Shown one piece after another: positions 39,201 to 47,300 of a stretch of DNA of 64,000 bases. Source of the DNA: Trichoplax sp. H2 (taxonomy: Eukaryota; Placozoa; Uniplacotomia; Trichoplacea); NCBI GenBank assembly GCA_003344405.1, contig NOWV01000054.1:248001-312000 (forward strand). The letters run 5' to 3'. The position numbers were made by a program, and so were the translations under genes. The notes under the pieces were generated by a model. It was given only the letters and a program-made list of their open reading frames with translations, had not been told where the DNA came from and ran no database searches. Numbering within the stretch: position 1 is the first letter of the stretch; every line of letters starts with the position of its first letter.

Positions 39201-40344
39201 GGTAAAGCAAGATATCCATCAGCTGATAATGGGTGTACATGATATCCTTCAACAATGATATCTTGATCCGATGTCACAAGAACAGTTTTGCTACTTACTC
39301 CATTTACACTATTTTCGAGTGATATTGGTAGCGGAATTTCACGGTAGCTTTGTGCACTAATACTAAAAAGGCTAATGGATTTATCATAATTATTAGTAAT
39401 AGTCACTTGCGCAGCTTGATTTAAAGTTGTAATAACGACAAAAGGAAAATGTGAACCATGCACGTTTGTCGTAGCAGCCTGCATGTATCCAAGATAAAAT
39501 TTCTTACCGAAATTAGTTACCGATGTCTTTAATGCTATAGTAAAATAAATTTAAATTGTATCAATTAGCAAAATAAAACTCTTCGTATGATATTGTAATA
39601 GTAATGTTGATGTGATTTACTGATGTTCGCTCTAAGAGCACTAGTTCTGCCAGAGAATATATTAGTAGCAGTGATGCGAGATAATTTTGCAATTAAGAAA
39701 GGTTAACACTAAAGAACTAGAATAAAAGCCCGATAAAGGACTACTAGATATATCTAATAATCCATGATCCAGCTAATAAATGCTCTACAACAGTTGATAT
39801 GCTCTAACGGAGATAGCAAATAATACTATTTAGTAATGTCGTCTTAAAACTATTTGAATTAATGACAGCGATGTCGCACTGCTGATTTAGGTACCGCTAG
39901 AACTTTTTAGCCTACAGTATATTAAAGACTTCTCAATTGAAGATTTGCGAATTAATACATCACAGTCATTTAATATAGTCCCTTCTGTGGTGACAAGAAT
40001 GACGAAAAATTCAGTCATTTGCTACTTTTCTATACATCGCAGCATATACTTATGTTAGATTATGATAGATCGTTGTCAAGCATTATTTCCCTTTTCTGTC
40101 TATTCTAAGAAATCGTTTGCTTGAAACGCTACTTTACTACAGACAAAAATTTATCCGTATTAGGTAAGCTCAACAGATTAAATACTAGAAGGAGAGCATA
40201 TTCTCAAGATTGTATCAAATTCGGAAGCACAGTGTACATAATGGTGTTTAATTTAATCTTACCTTCCGATGACAGAGGCCAAAGTAGCAGATAATAAATG
40301 GTGATGATTAAAATAATTGTTCGAAATTTGATTTTCATTTTCAT
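20660..40344 (-). CDS. Giant adhesion GPCR: IgGFc-binding, Ig x17, FN3 x5, HRM, GAIN-GPS, 7TM (45 exons)
   Basis: One gene read from 40344 down to 20660. I joined 45 exons by GT-AG borders; every junction keeps phase, and the model gives about 3,249 residues plus a stop. Approximate residues: signal peptide 1-27, IgGFc-binding domain 28-450, Ig1-16 451-1941, FN3 1942-2464, Ig17 2465-2556, HRM 2557-2630, GAIN 2631-2844, GPS 2845-2905, seven helices 2906-3169, tail 3170-3249. HRM, GAIN-GPS and the helix pattern place it in the adhesion (B2) family, which signals from the plasma membrane after self-cleavage at the GPS. Ig and FN3 repeats suggest binding to cells or matrix; the ligand is unknown. 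Weak points are the borders of exons 31, 32, 42 and 43 and the gap at 33088. Exon coordinates are in the domain entries. Confidence 0.88.
21411..23631 (-). CDS. Exons 35-42: seven-transmembrane region
   Basis: Exons 23528-23631 (TM1), 23197-23299 (TM2), 22951-23101 (TM3), 22437-22518 (TM4), 22263-22329 and 21969-22063 (loop 2, TM5, loop 3), 21669-21795 (TM6 and start of TM7), 21411-21473 (end of TM7). Phases run 0-2, 2-0, 0-1, 1-2, 2-0, 0-2, 2-0, 0-0. Family B2 text includes EIITYIGCGF, INL-like VNFVVNIILSN, VLHFTVLAAFML, KNVCWP with the loop 2 Cys-Trp, LLPLLTFGWAFF and QYLFAIFSILQG. The last exon has two possible donors: GTAAAA after 21411 or a GC donor (AAG|GCAAGT) after 21432. Confidence 0.82.
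23811..24207 (-). CDS. Exons 33-34: GPS autoproteolysis motif and tethered agonist
   Basis: Exons 24146-24207 (phase 0-2) and 23811-23931 (phase 2-0). The GPS reads MCTFWG, GWGWLSSGC and CYCNHTTTF, so all four cysteines, both conserved tryptophan positions and the catalytic His-x-Thr are kept. Cleavage would fall between the two threonines of HT|T; the usual residue before the cut is Leu. The new N-terminus TTFTTLI keeps Phe at +3 and Leu at +6, as in tethered agonists of the family. Self-cleavage and self-activation are therefore plausible but not shown. Confidence 0.82.
24344..25941 (-). CDS. Exons 28-32: GAIN domain
   Basis: Exons 25771-25941, 25503-25571, 25248-25353, 24855-24992 and 24344-24501 with phases 0-0, 0-0, 0-1, 1-1, 1-0. 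Recognisable GAIN text is INSLQNAIS and ELATAMSTLSKL, then the helix ending VINITGNLLN and GWKDVIQ, FTLMDTLENIA, LDLEIARL, NPVTLKL, ILIYNFILY, and SMVLSASF with IAPLQLIFANTQ. Exon 32 is extended upstream to GGATGCAA because ILIYNFILY fits the family. Its acceptor (GATCAAG) has a poor pyrimidine tract, so the junction of exons 31 and 32 is the least certain of this group. Confidence 0.75.
25653..25722 (-). pseudogene. Possible dead duplicate of GAIN exon 29
   Basis: Inside the intron between exons 28 and 29, after an AG at CATAAG, the sequence reads EIINVIANTLL followed by AAWK. This parallels exon 29 (DVINITGNLL and GWK). Where a donor is needed it has GGATAA and then a stop. It may be an alternative exon that lost its splice site, or a chance resemblance. 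Confidence 0.35.
26031..26350 (-). CDS. Exons 26-27: hormone-receptor motif (HRM)
   Basis: Exons 26240-26350 (phase 1-1) and 26031-26140 (phase 1-0) join across a 99-bp intron at APCPVPAR|GIASKAC. The order C, IRWQ, G-N-T-A, PCP, G-I-A, C, PIWKP, C matches the four-cysteine, tryptophan-bearing HRM found before the GAIN domain in many adhesion GPCRs. Neither exon has a long frame of its own, so the domain is easily missed. Confidence 0.8.
26454..26729 (-). CDS. Exon 25: Ig domain 17, next to the HRM
   Basis: A 92-codon phase 1-1 exon with LTLYCSGKGDPIPQIQW and AGSYQCRLTN. A lone Ig domain after the FN3 block, directly before the HRM. It resembles the longer Ig type of the array more than Ig16. 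Confidence 0.83.
26841..29406 (-). CDS. Exons 19-24: fibronectin type III domains 1-5
   Basis: Exons 29086-29406, 28602-28916, 28097-28393, 27885-27955 plus 27428-27674, and 26841-27158. FN3 marks are a proline-rich start (LEPPSSVVNV, VPKSSPINIT, VPSAPPQNVQ), the core tryptophan (ITWQAP, VSWKPP, VVWNPP) and the L-x-P-x-T/S-x-Y segment (LIPYSSYNV, LKPYTIYYV, LQPLTDYSI), ending GKG or GFG with a closing T. The fourth domain is the only repeat split by an intron: exon 22 ends in phase 0 at GTGAGG and exon 23 starts at ATAATTTC. Its tryptophan position is not conserved. Several donors here are weak (GTAGTA, GTATTT, GTTAAA). Confidence 0.83.
29639..29932 (-). CDS. Exon 18: Ig domain 16
   Basis: A 98-codon phase 1-1 exon with LKCTGSSIPSPTVEWFKD and AGSYVCRV. 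It lies at the junction between the alternating Ig array and the FN3 block and matches neither repeat type closely. The donor is G|GTACGC. Confidence 0.82.
30058..35833 (-). CDS. Exons 8-17: Ig domains 6-15, two alternating types
   Basis: Ten single-domain exons, all phase 1 to 1: 35549-35833, 34860-35132, 34275-34568, 33792-34067, 33312-33599, 32355-32627, 31840-32127, 31448-31720, 31017-31301, 30058-30315. They alternate in type. Even-numbered exons carry EG, LxC, WLKNG, YQC and an ending like the ITIY of exon 12. Odd-numbered ones carry QATGNP-like text, SSNLAGNTT or similar, and mostly the shorter length of 258-276 nt versus 285-294. The alternation suggests growth by copying two-domain units. 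The intron between exons 12 and 13 holds a gap and a redundant copy of both neighbours, so one extra pair of domains cannot be excluded. Confidence 0.87.
32597..33278. repeat. Redundant block around a gap between Ig exons 12 and 13
   Basis: 32597-32767 matches 33108-33278, and 32928-33087 matches 33293-33452, almost identically. The block therefore repeats the first part of exon 13 and the last part of exon 12 on either side of 20 N. The spacer between the two matched parts is 160 bp in one copy and 14 bp in the other. I read this as two alleles of one intron, differing by an indel, joined at a gap. A true two-exon tandem duplication is the alternative. Confidence 0.7.
33088..33107. other. 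Assembly gap (20 N) inside the adhesion GPCR gene
   Basis: Exactly 20 N. It lies within the intron of the model used here, but it cuts both a partial copy of exon 12 and a partial copy of exon 13. Confidence 0.98.
36078..38123 (-). CDS. Exons 3-7: Ig domains 1-5
   Basis: Five exons, each one Ig domain and each phase 1 to 1: 37848-38123, 37456-37731, 36893-37177, 36467-36739, 36078-36353. Each has the two disulfide cysteines, the core tryptophan (IWLK, AWIK, KWFK, QWIK) and a D-x-G-x-Y-x-C type ending (IGWYRC, AGNYVC, MGRYWC, AGNYTC, VGNYVC). The second, at 37456-37731, has no long frame that includes a start codon but is clear once the splice sites are used; it carries two extra cysteines (PTC before the tryptophan and CFC). 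Several N-glycosylation sites are present. Donors are mostly GTAAG; exon 3 uses the weaker GTTATT. Confidence 0.88.
38266..39534 (-). CDS. Exon 2: IgGFc-binding-type N-terminal domain
   Basis: A single 1,269-nt exon (423 codons, phase 1 to 1) holds the whole domain. It starts with FGKKFYLGYMQ and repeats the family pattern of FGKQYVIATY and LGKNYVLTTF strands, each followed by a segment of the type DNTSIRMH. It ends in VQFSLIQYGYGPIG before the donor G|GTCAGT. This domain is known from the N-terminus of IgGFc-binding protein and many secreted or surface proteins of animals. The name should not be taken as evidence of antibody binding. Its presence at the head of an adhesion GPCR is unusual. 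Confidence 0.82.
40263..40344 (-). CDS. Exon 1: start codon and signal peptide
   Basis: The ATG at 40344 opens MKMKIKFRT, then a hydrophobic run IILIITIYYLLLWPL and SSE, a typical signal peptide. The donor G|GTAAGA ends the exon in phase 1 at 40263 and joins exon 2 at 39534. The 728-bp intron is the longest of the gene. A second ATG two codons later is possible. No TATA box could be assigned upstream. Confidence 0.8.
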
Positions 40345-43300
40345 TAAATTCAAGAAATGACGTTTGCTATTTCCTTCGGTAACAGTTCGTTAAACTAATT
40401 CGAAGTCTTCGATGAAGGAGTCTAAGTTTGAATTTAGTATAATGACTAGATTTAAGACCAATCTGGTGAATAATGGATAGCAAAGTGTGGTACTGATTAG
40501 AACTAAAACCGTATTTATATCTTGTGGCTAATGATGCTAATATAAACAGATTTAATAATAGTCATCGATATGTTGTTCTATCACACTTTTTGATGCAATC
40601 AGAAATGTAAATCTTTAAGCCCAGAAGTAAAACTGATAAAAATAAACTTTAATTTATAGGTTAGTTTTTTTGCTACGACTGTAATTATCCTAAAGAAAGC
40701 AATGATAATAATCTCCTATAACTAATTATTTGTAAGTGACGTCAAAAATTATAACAGCGGTCCATTGTTGCTGCAATATATTCATAATTGTAATCATTAA
40801 CTATTGTTGAAGAAGCAACGGAGAACTTTTATCCTGCCCGTTTTATTCATACACTGATAATCAATAAATCGAGAGACAATGACGTCGGAGAAATAATTAG
40901 TAAACTATGGCTGATCTTTACCGTAAAGGAAGTGGTTAAATAATTTAAACTTCAGAAAATTTATCTTGATACCGTTACGAACTGTACTACTTATTTTTGA
41001 GTAGCAGGAAATCATTGAGCACGATCATAAATTTTTATAATAAATAAGTAAGTTATTTTTAGTTCAAGTTAAGACTATACGCCTACTTCGTCAATGGCGA
41101 CTATTAGATGTTCGACTTCTCAAGGATGATATATGTACAACTGTAGTAGGTGGACTTATACAGCAAAGTTAACTTCTGTGAAATGTAAATAAATAAATAC
41201 AATATGACTATTTATTTAAATCATAAAGTATACTGAAGTGTATGTTTGATACTTCATCACTTATTATAGAGAATTAAAATGATCATTTCATATTATAATG
41301 GAGTATTTTCTATAGACTAATACAGTAAATAGCCAAGTGTTAAAAGGAATTTTTAACACTAAAATGCGTTACAACCTGTCATAATGTACGATGATGCTGA
41401 AAAGATTGAATGCAAGATTTTTTAACACTTCGTACAATTTGCATATCTATAATGAACTTTAACTTTTCAATTTTTCAGTTGTAGACTAGTAGTTGCTGAC
41501 GTTGTCGATTTGGTCGGCTTTGACAATTTTTAAAAAATAAGTGCATAAATAATGATATAAGGCAGATACTTTATATCCAAGCAATCTCAAAGCATACAAA
41601 TTCTAGATTGTTGGTGAAAGTTGGTAAACAAGGATGAAAAAGTCTTAGTGTTATTAACCCCTCCAAATCTGACAAATGTATAGTTCGATAATATTATAAG
41701 GTTATTATGAAATATGAAATTGTCTTTAGGAACATGGTGATAGTTTTCAACGTACTATAAATCGAGAATAAAAGTTGAATTATTACTTATCACAAATTAT
41801 TTGTGAACGATTTATTAAGATACTACAGTAGCAGTGTGTAGACTTCAACTAACTTAAAAGTATCTTACTGAGGGAGGACTAACTTTCCTACACAGTAAAG
41901 CATCTACCGTACCTAATCATCTTGAGGTAGTAGTACTTTTATGTATAATGACCAACTCCATCTGAGGTCGGATTAATGTCTAGTGCACTAGTAAAATAGG
42001 AACTGAGTGACGATTATTCGTTCGCCTTTTATACCTTCTACGGATATTCATGGGTCATACGAGTAAGAGACTCCTTTTACATTTTGTACATGTTAGTGTA
42101 GCGAATTTTCTTCAGGCAATCAATATTACTCAGTATGGACTTGATTCGTAAATAAAATTATAATTATAATCAGAGATAAATATTTAACGAGCCAACTAAT
42201 GCATGTAAACTTAGCACTAAAATAAACAGCTAACCAAAGTTAGTTTATTAACACATCCGAGATTATTAACAGAGGAACGTAGTTCAGTAACACTAGTGCA
42301 AACTCCCGTCGCTTTGCTGACGGTTTACGATAATGTGCTCATTTAACAGATAGTATTACCATTTGATAGACCTATCAGAGGTTCAGTAACTTTTTACCGT
42401 GTACTCTATAGGTGCAATAAAGATAAATAATCTGATAGTAAGCTTGTCCAAAATTTACACTAATTTAAGAGTTTGAGGTCATTTCAGGAAAATGATATTG
42501 ATGTTCGAATCCATTGCAAAAGACTGCTATTGCTTTTTACAATATCTTTTTGTAGAGAATTGACGTTAAGTCACGTTAATGCTAATACTTAATTGTACGG
42601 ATGTCTAAGAAATTTGTTTGCACATGATAATCATAGAGCCAAACGTATTAATATGAGCTATTAAACTTTCGTACTGTTACTCAGTGAGTTGAAGGCACTG
42701 TAATGATGTTCATTCTGGATTTTAGCGTGCATTTTCAACTTATCCGATATTATGCCGTATGAAATTGCTTTCAATTAGTTAGGATGATTTTATACTTTTA
42801 CTTTGTGGCATAATCTGCTTCATAGCAATTTCGTTTAGTTGCTGGTAAAAAATTGCAGAAAAGGGTCAAAAATCTTTTAAAGGACTGCCGCTGTGTATCA
42901 TTTAGATTTGGCAAATGATTCGTTTCAATAAGTTTCAAATACTTATTATAACGAAGTATTAAATGATTTGATGATGTATAGAATATAAAGTCTAAGCAAA
43001 AGCTGACTTAATACATGAAAAGTTTCGTGTTTTACATTTTGCCTCATATTCATCAAGAAAAGGTGCAAATAATAGTCTAAACTGCTTTAAACGTACTGTT
43101 AATTTCTTAATATAAGATGTAATACATTGATTAGGATAGCTTACGCAAGTAATATATTTAGGCTATTGTCATTATTGACACATTATCTACAGGAGTGCTG
43201 AGTGAAATTAAGTTATACATCATCAAAGTGTGATGATTTCCTGAAATTGATCGATGCTAGTATAAGCTACAGGTGTGAATTTTATATACTATGAAACAGA

Positions 43301-43707
43301 TAAAACTTTTTGCTGCTAGTTACACCAATTTCCCACTTTATCGATTATATTAGAACGTAGAGTTCGTCGTCTTACTGATTTTAGGCTAAAGCAATTTTAT
43401 TAGATTCATACTGCTTAAATATGAAATAAGTATACCAATAGTAGATAAGATGCTCGAGCTTTTAGGTATTCAGTAATCCTTATAGTGACAATTTAAGTAC
43501 TTTGTACTGATTGCTCCTAATGCACAGAAAATTTTGAAGCATACGTGCCATATGAAGGGCCATCAGGGTAAGCGCCATTATAGTGACAATTTGACGACTT
43601 GTCATGGATTTGCACTGGTGTATAAGCTTTTACCCTATTGGGGGTAGTTACTATATTGACAGTTTGACAACTTGCAACGATTAAGCGCAATATACAGAAT
43701 ATTATAG
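40345..43707. other. Non-coding stretch upstream of the adhesion GPCR
   Basis: Should contain its promoter, which cannot be pinned down. No other gene is recognised. From 43481 onward a short motif repeats, listed separately. Confidence 0.5.
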
Positions 43708-44371
43708 CGCAATGTAATGTAACTAGTATTGCGCTTGTAGACTGTTAGCCATGTTTAGTATAATATACGGTAGATATTTATCCTAAGAGATATTTGGTAG
43801 CTATAACTACAGACTGTAGTGGTGTAGACTCTATGCTAGAGTACAGATAACTACATACAGTAAGGTATGGAGTTACTAATAAGGCTATAGGTAAAAATAG
43901 AACTGTAAACCATATATTAGGATATGGTTAATTCATTGTACTTTGGCTGGTGTGAATAACGTCTACGTAAATACTGTAGTCGTATCCATATTGGATTAAT
44001 GATGGTCCGCAGTAGAATAGTCTTACTAAGAATAATTTAACTATGTGTAAAATAAGGTAAAAGGTTACCATGCGGATTGTAGCTGCGAATGCTACGAAAA
44101 GTATAAAAGCATGCAACTTTAGATTATTCTGTTAGTTCGTTGTAGAAGTCTTTAGTAGTAGTATTCGGCTAGAGTAGAGTTGTGAGTAGTTAATCTTTGT
44201 ATAAGATTCAATAAAGCCCTTATTTTTCTAAAATTTGGAATCTCGTAATTGGGTATATATCACATGCAAACATATCATATACTGTATACAGTAATTATAC
44301 CGTTTGTCTACCTAGCATCAGTACCATTGCTGCTACAGTAATTACAATTATAGCGATAATTTGACGACCTG
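43481..44371 (+). repeat. Four copies of a TATAGTGACAATTTGACGAC-like motif around a solo LTR
   Basis: Related 20-23-base words start at 43481, 43579, 43652 and 44349. The third is TATATTGACAGTTTGACAAC and the fourth TATAGCGATAATTTGACGAC. The first is truncated in similarity after ACAATTT. The family B LTR (43713-44264) sits between the third and fourth. Confidence 0.6.
43713..44264 (+). mobile_element. Solo LTR, family B, copy 2 (552 bp)
   Basis: Same length and orientation as 4690-5241. It begins TGTAATGTAAC and ends ATATATCACA. Flanks are CGCAA (43708-43712) and TGCAA (44265-44269), a 5-bp duplication with one change. TATAAAAG at 44102 and AATAAA at 44210 fit U3 and R. No retroviral-type coding is next to it. 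The small frame at 43928-44116 lies inside the LTR and is not a gene. Confidence 0.75.
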
Positions 44372-47300
44372 CACCGATCTTACCTAAAGTATGTGATTGC
44401 ATAAGTGTATAGTTGTAAAAGGTTCTTACAGTACTGTCACAACCAAGATTGCAACACAAAAATTACCGGGATTCTTTCCTCTAGAGTAGTCTCAACTATC
44501 TAAGCAACTAGCTCTAAGCACTCTTTAATCTAACAAACTTAGATTCGAGTCTTAGACGATAGAATACTCGTGCTAAGAATTAAAACTTTATTCTAAAAGC
44601 TATTTATTAAATAACCGACTGAACTTATAACTTACAATCTATTACTAACAACTGATAACCATCTCTTATCAACTAACTATCAACTCCCTCCGTTAAGAAC
44701 TTTGAGACCTTTATATAACCTCACAAACTTCGTTGGTGCAAAACAATAATAAATTTATAGCCAACTCTACGTGCGGAATATAGCAAGAATCACGACACAT
44801 TTTCTATGACATTTAATAGTAGTTAATTAATGGCTAGGTGTTAACATTTGATTTATTCTTCAACAAAATTATGTCATTGATGACGCAATAATTAATTAAT
44901 TGTCACCAGTACATACTGCAATAATTCTGTTGCGATGCTTATATGAAGATTCTGAGATCATAATATACTGCTCTAATTATGGTAGTGCTGTGAGCATTGT
45001 ATTTTAATGCTTAAATAGATGCATAAATTATGAATAGATCGCGTTATGATAAATGCTGTGTCTGATTTTGCGACTAACTTGGTAAGATATGATTATAACG
45101 TTAAAAATCATTTTGTATCTATTAGTATATAAACTGTGAACTTTATTATAAAAATCCGATCATCTGATCGCAGCTAGATAATCCTTGGTAGTTGTAAGTC
45201 GAATTTAATCTTACGCAATTCAGTAAAGTTTACTAGAAACTGTAGTTCTTACTGTAATTTTGAGTAGACACTTTATCATAACAATATTACTCCTTGTGGT
45301 TATAACCCTGATTGACAAAGAAATCTTACGTTATGGTGCAAATGGTTTTATTAATAAGCATGCTATGGATAGTAAACTATATCCTTAAACTTGTTTATGA
45401 CCCCAGAAATGACCATTAGTAAGAAAATGTTTTTTAATCTATCATAAAAAATATCGATAAACTTTGGAATTTACGGAATATAGCATTAAAGATACAGCTA
45501 AATTCATTTTCTAACATTGGCCATAGTATCGCCATCATAAATATTTGCTTTTATGAGATCATTAGAATATTCATAAAATTTTAAAGACAGTTAATACTTA
45601 AGCCTCTAACGGAATATCTATCACACGTTAAACACAATAACTACGGTAGATATTACTAAATCTATCATCAAATTAGAATACCATATTACACTGTCTTACA
45701 GTGGTCTAGTTCAACTATCATTAGCTAGAATTTGAATCATCTTAATACTATCTACACATAATAACAATCAACATCAAATATGTAAGGTTATTAATAAACT
45801 ACCACAAGTATTATCAGCGTTAAGGCATTACTTATCTTACCTAGTACTACAAATATGCTGCTTAAAAATTAGACAGTTTCTAACCTATATAAACGGGAAC
45901 ACTTGAGTTATGTTGTGTAGCGAAAAGTTGTAATGTGTCTGTGCTAATAAAAATTCTATCTTCACGGTACTTTGCTGTATGTGTTTAACGTTTAGTAAAA
46001 GAGCGTTTAAGTAAGTAGTTACTTATAGACTTTTGCAGCATATTTTCTTGTTGCAGAGTTTAAATTGTGACAATAATAGCAGCCATCATCTAAACATTGC
46101 TTTATTTAACGCAATAGGCTATCCCATGTTAATTAGTCTTTTACTACATATTACTATCAAAATTTTGAAACAATCTATTGTGGGTTTGCTTTAGTTGGTT
46201 AAGAAATGTCGCAGCCCGTTTGATACATAAATAAAGAGGTTAGCTAAATTATGCTAGATTGCTAAATCTAATATATATTAGCAGTATTTTTTTATTCATT
46301 ATGATATATGTCACAGTTTACTATTCTTTAAAGGAAGAACTTTGAATTTTATGACCGTAATCAAGCGATCTACAAAACTCAAAATTAGTCTAATTACTAT
46401 TTATAATTGCCAAGTGTTAACATCTAAACCTGTAGGCATATTCTAAATCATAGCGAGTCAATCACCTATATTTCAGAACGATTTAACTAAGAATTGAACT
46501 TATATAAAAATGATAATATTTGAAGCAGCGTAATTGATAATGCCAATACTTTTTCATGCGATTTTAGTAATTAACGCCAACATTCAGAAACTGACAATAT
46601 AAATTAATGGAAACGAACTATCTTCAATGGTAGATGGTACTTGCAGGTGTAGCACTACTTATTCATAATTATTGAAGTAATTTTGATCAATTTTTTTTCA
46701 ATTAGCATCATTATTTTCGATTTTATCCTTTGTAGTTGCTCTAACAAAGGATTTTAGAAGCCAAATAAATATTTTAAGATCAGTTCTTTCAATGAGTCTC
46801 GCTTGCATGACTTCAGCATAGACTGCATGCTTTGATTATACGAGTAAAGCAGGTTTAGTAATATGGGCTAATTCAGGAACTTATTTAAACTGTTATTCTA
46901 TCGAAATAATCTTCTATTCATTATTTGGTAGGCCTCTCCTACAGAAAGTTGCAGCAGTGATTAATTGAGTTCATAATTAATTTATGTTCTTATTATCATG
47001 AACGCTTATAATGTTTCTACTGACTTTTATCAGTTAAGCTGCGGTCAGATTGCGAATATTTCTTAATCCATTTATTATTACTTTAATGCTCTAGACAAAT
47101 AAGTTTTGAAGCTCACTATAAGAATGCACCCTACATGACGCTTAAATCTTGCAAATAATGATAATTTAGTTATCTCTTAGGGAAATTTAATAAGAATACG
47201 ACACCGGTGATCATCTTATACCGCACTGTTAAAAATTGAAATTTATATCGAGGAAAAATATAACTATTATAGAAATTACACTGTGAGCCTATTGTCAGGT

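Noticed and set aside
39070-39255. Second minus-strand frame inside exon 2
   Set aside because: Shifted frame of the same exon; the main frame has the domain and the correct phases.
26031-40344. Reading the Ig/FN3 region as a separate titin-like or secreted cell-adhesion gene
   Set aside because: Phases run unbroken from Ig17 into HRM, GAIN, GPS and the seven helices, with no stop or start signal between them.
43481-43680. CRISPR-like spaced repeats
   Set aside because: Motifs are degenerate, irregularly spaced and in eukaryotic DNA.
4690-44264. The two family B LTRs as the two ends of one huge element
   Set aside because: They are 39 kb apart, enclose host genes and have different flanking 5-bp repeats.
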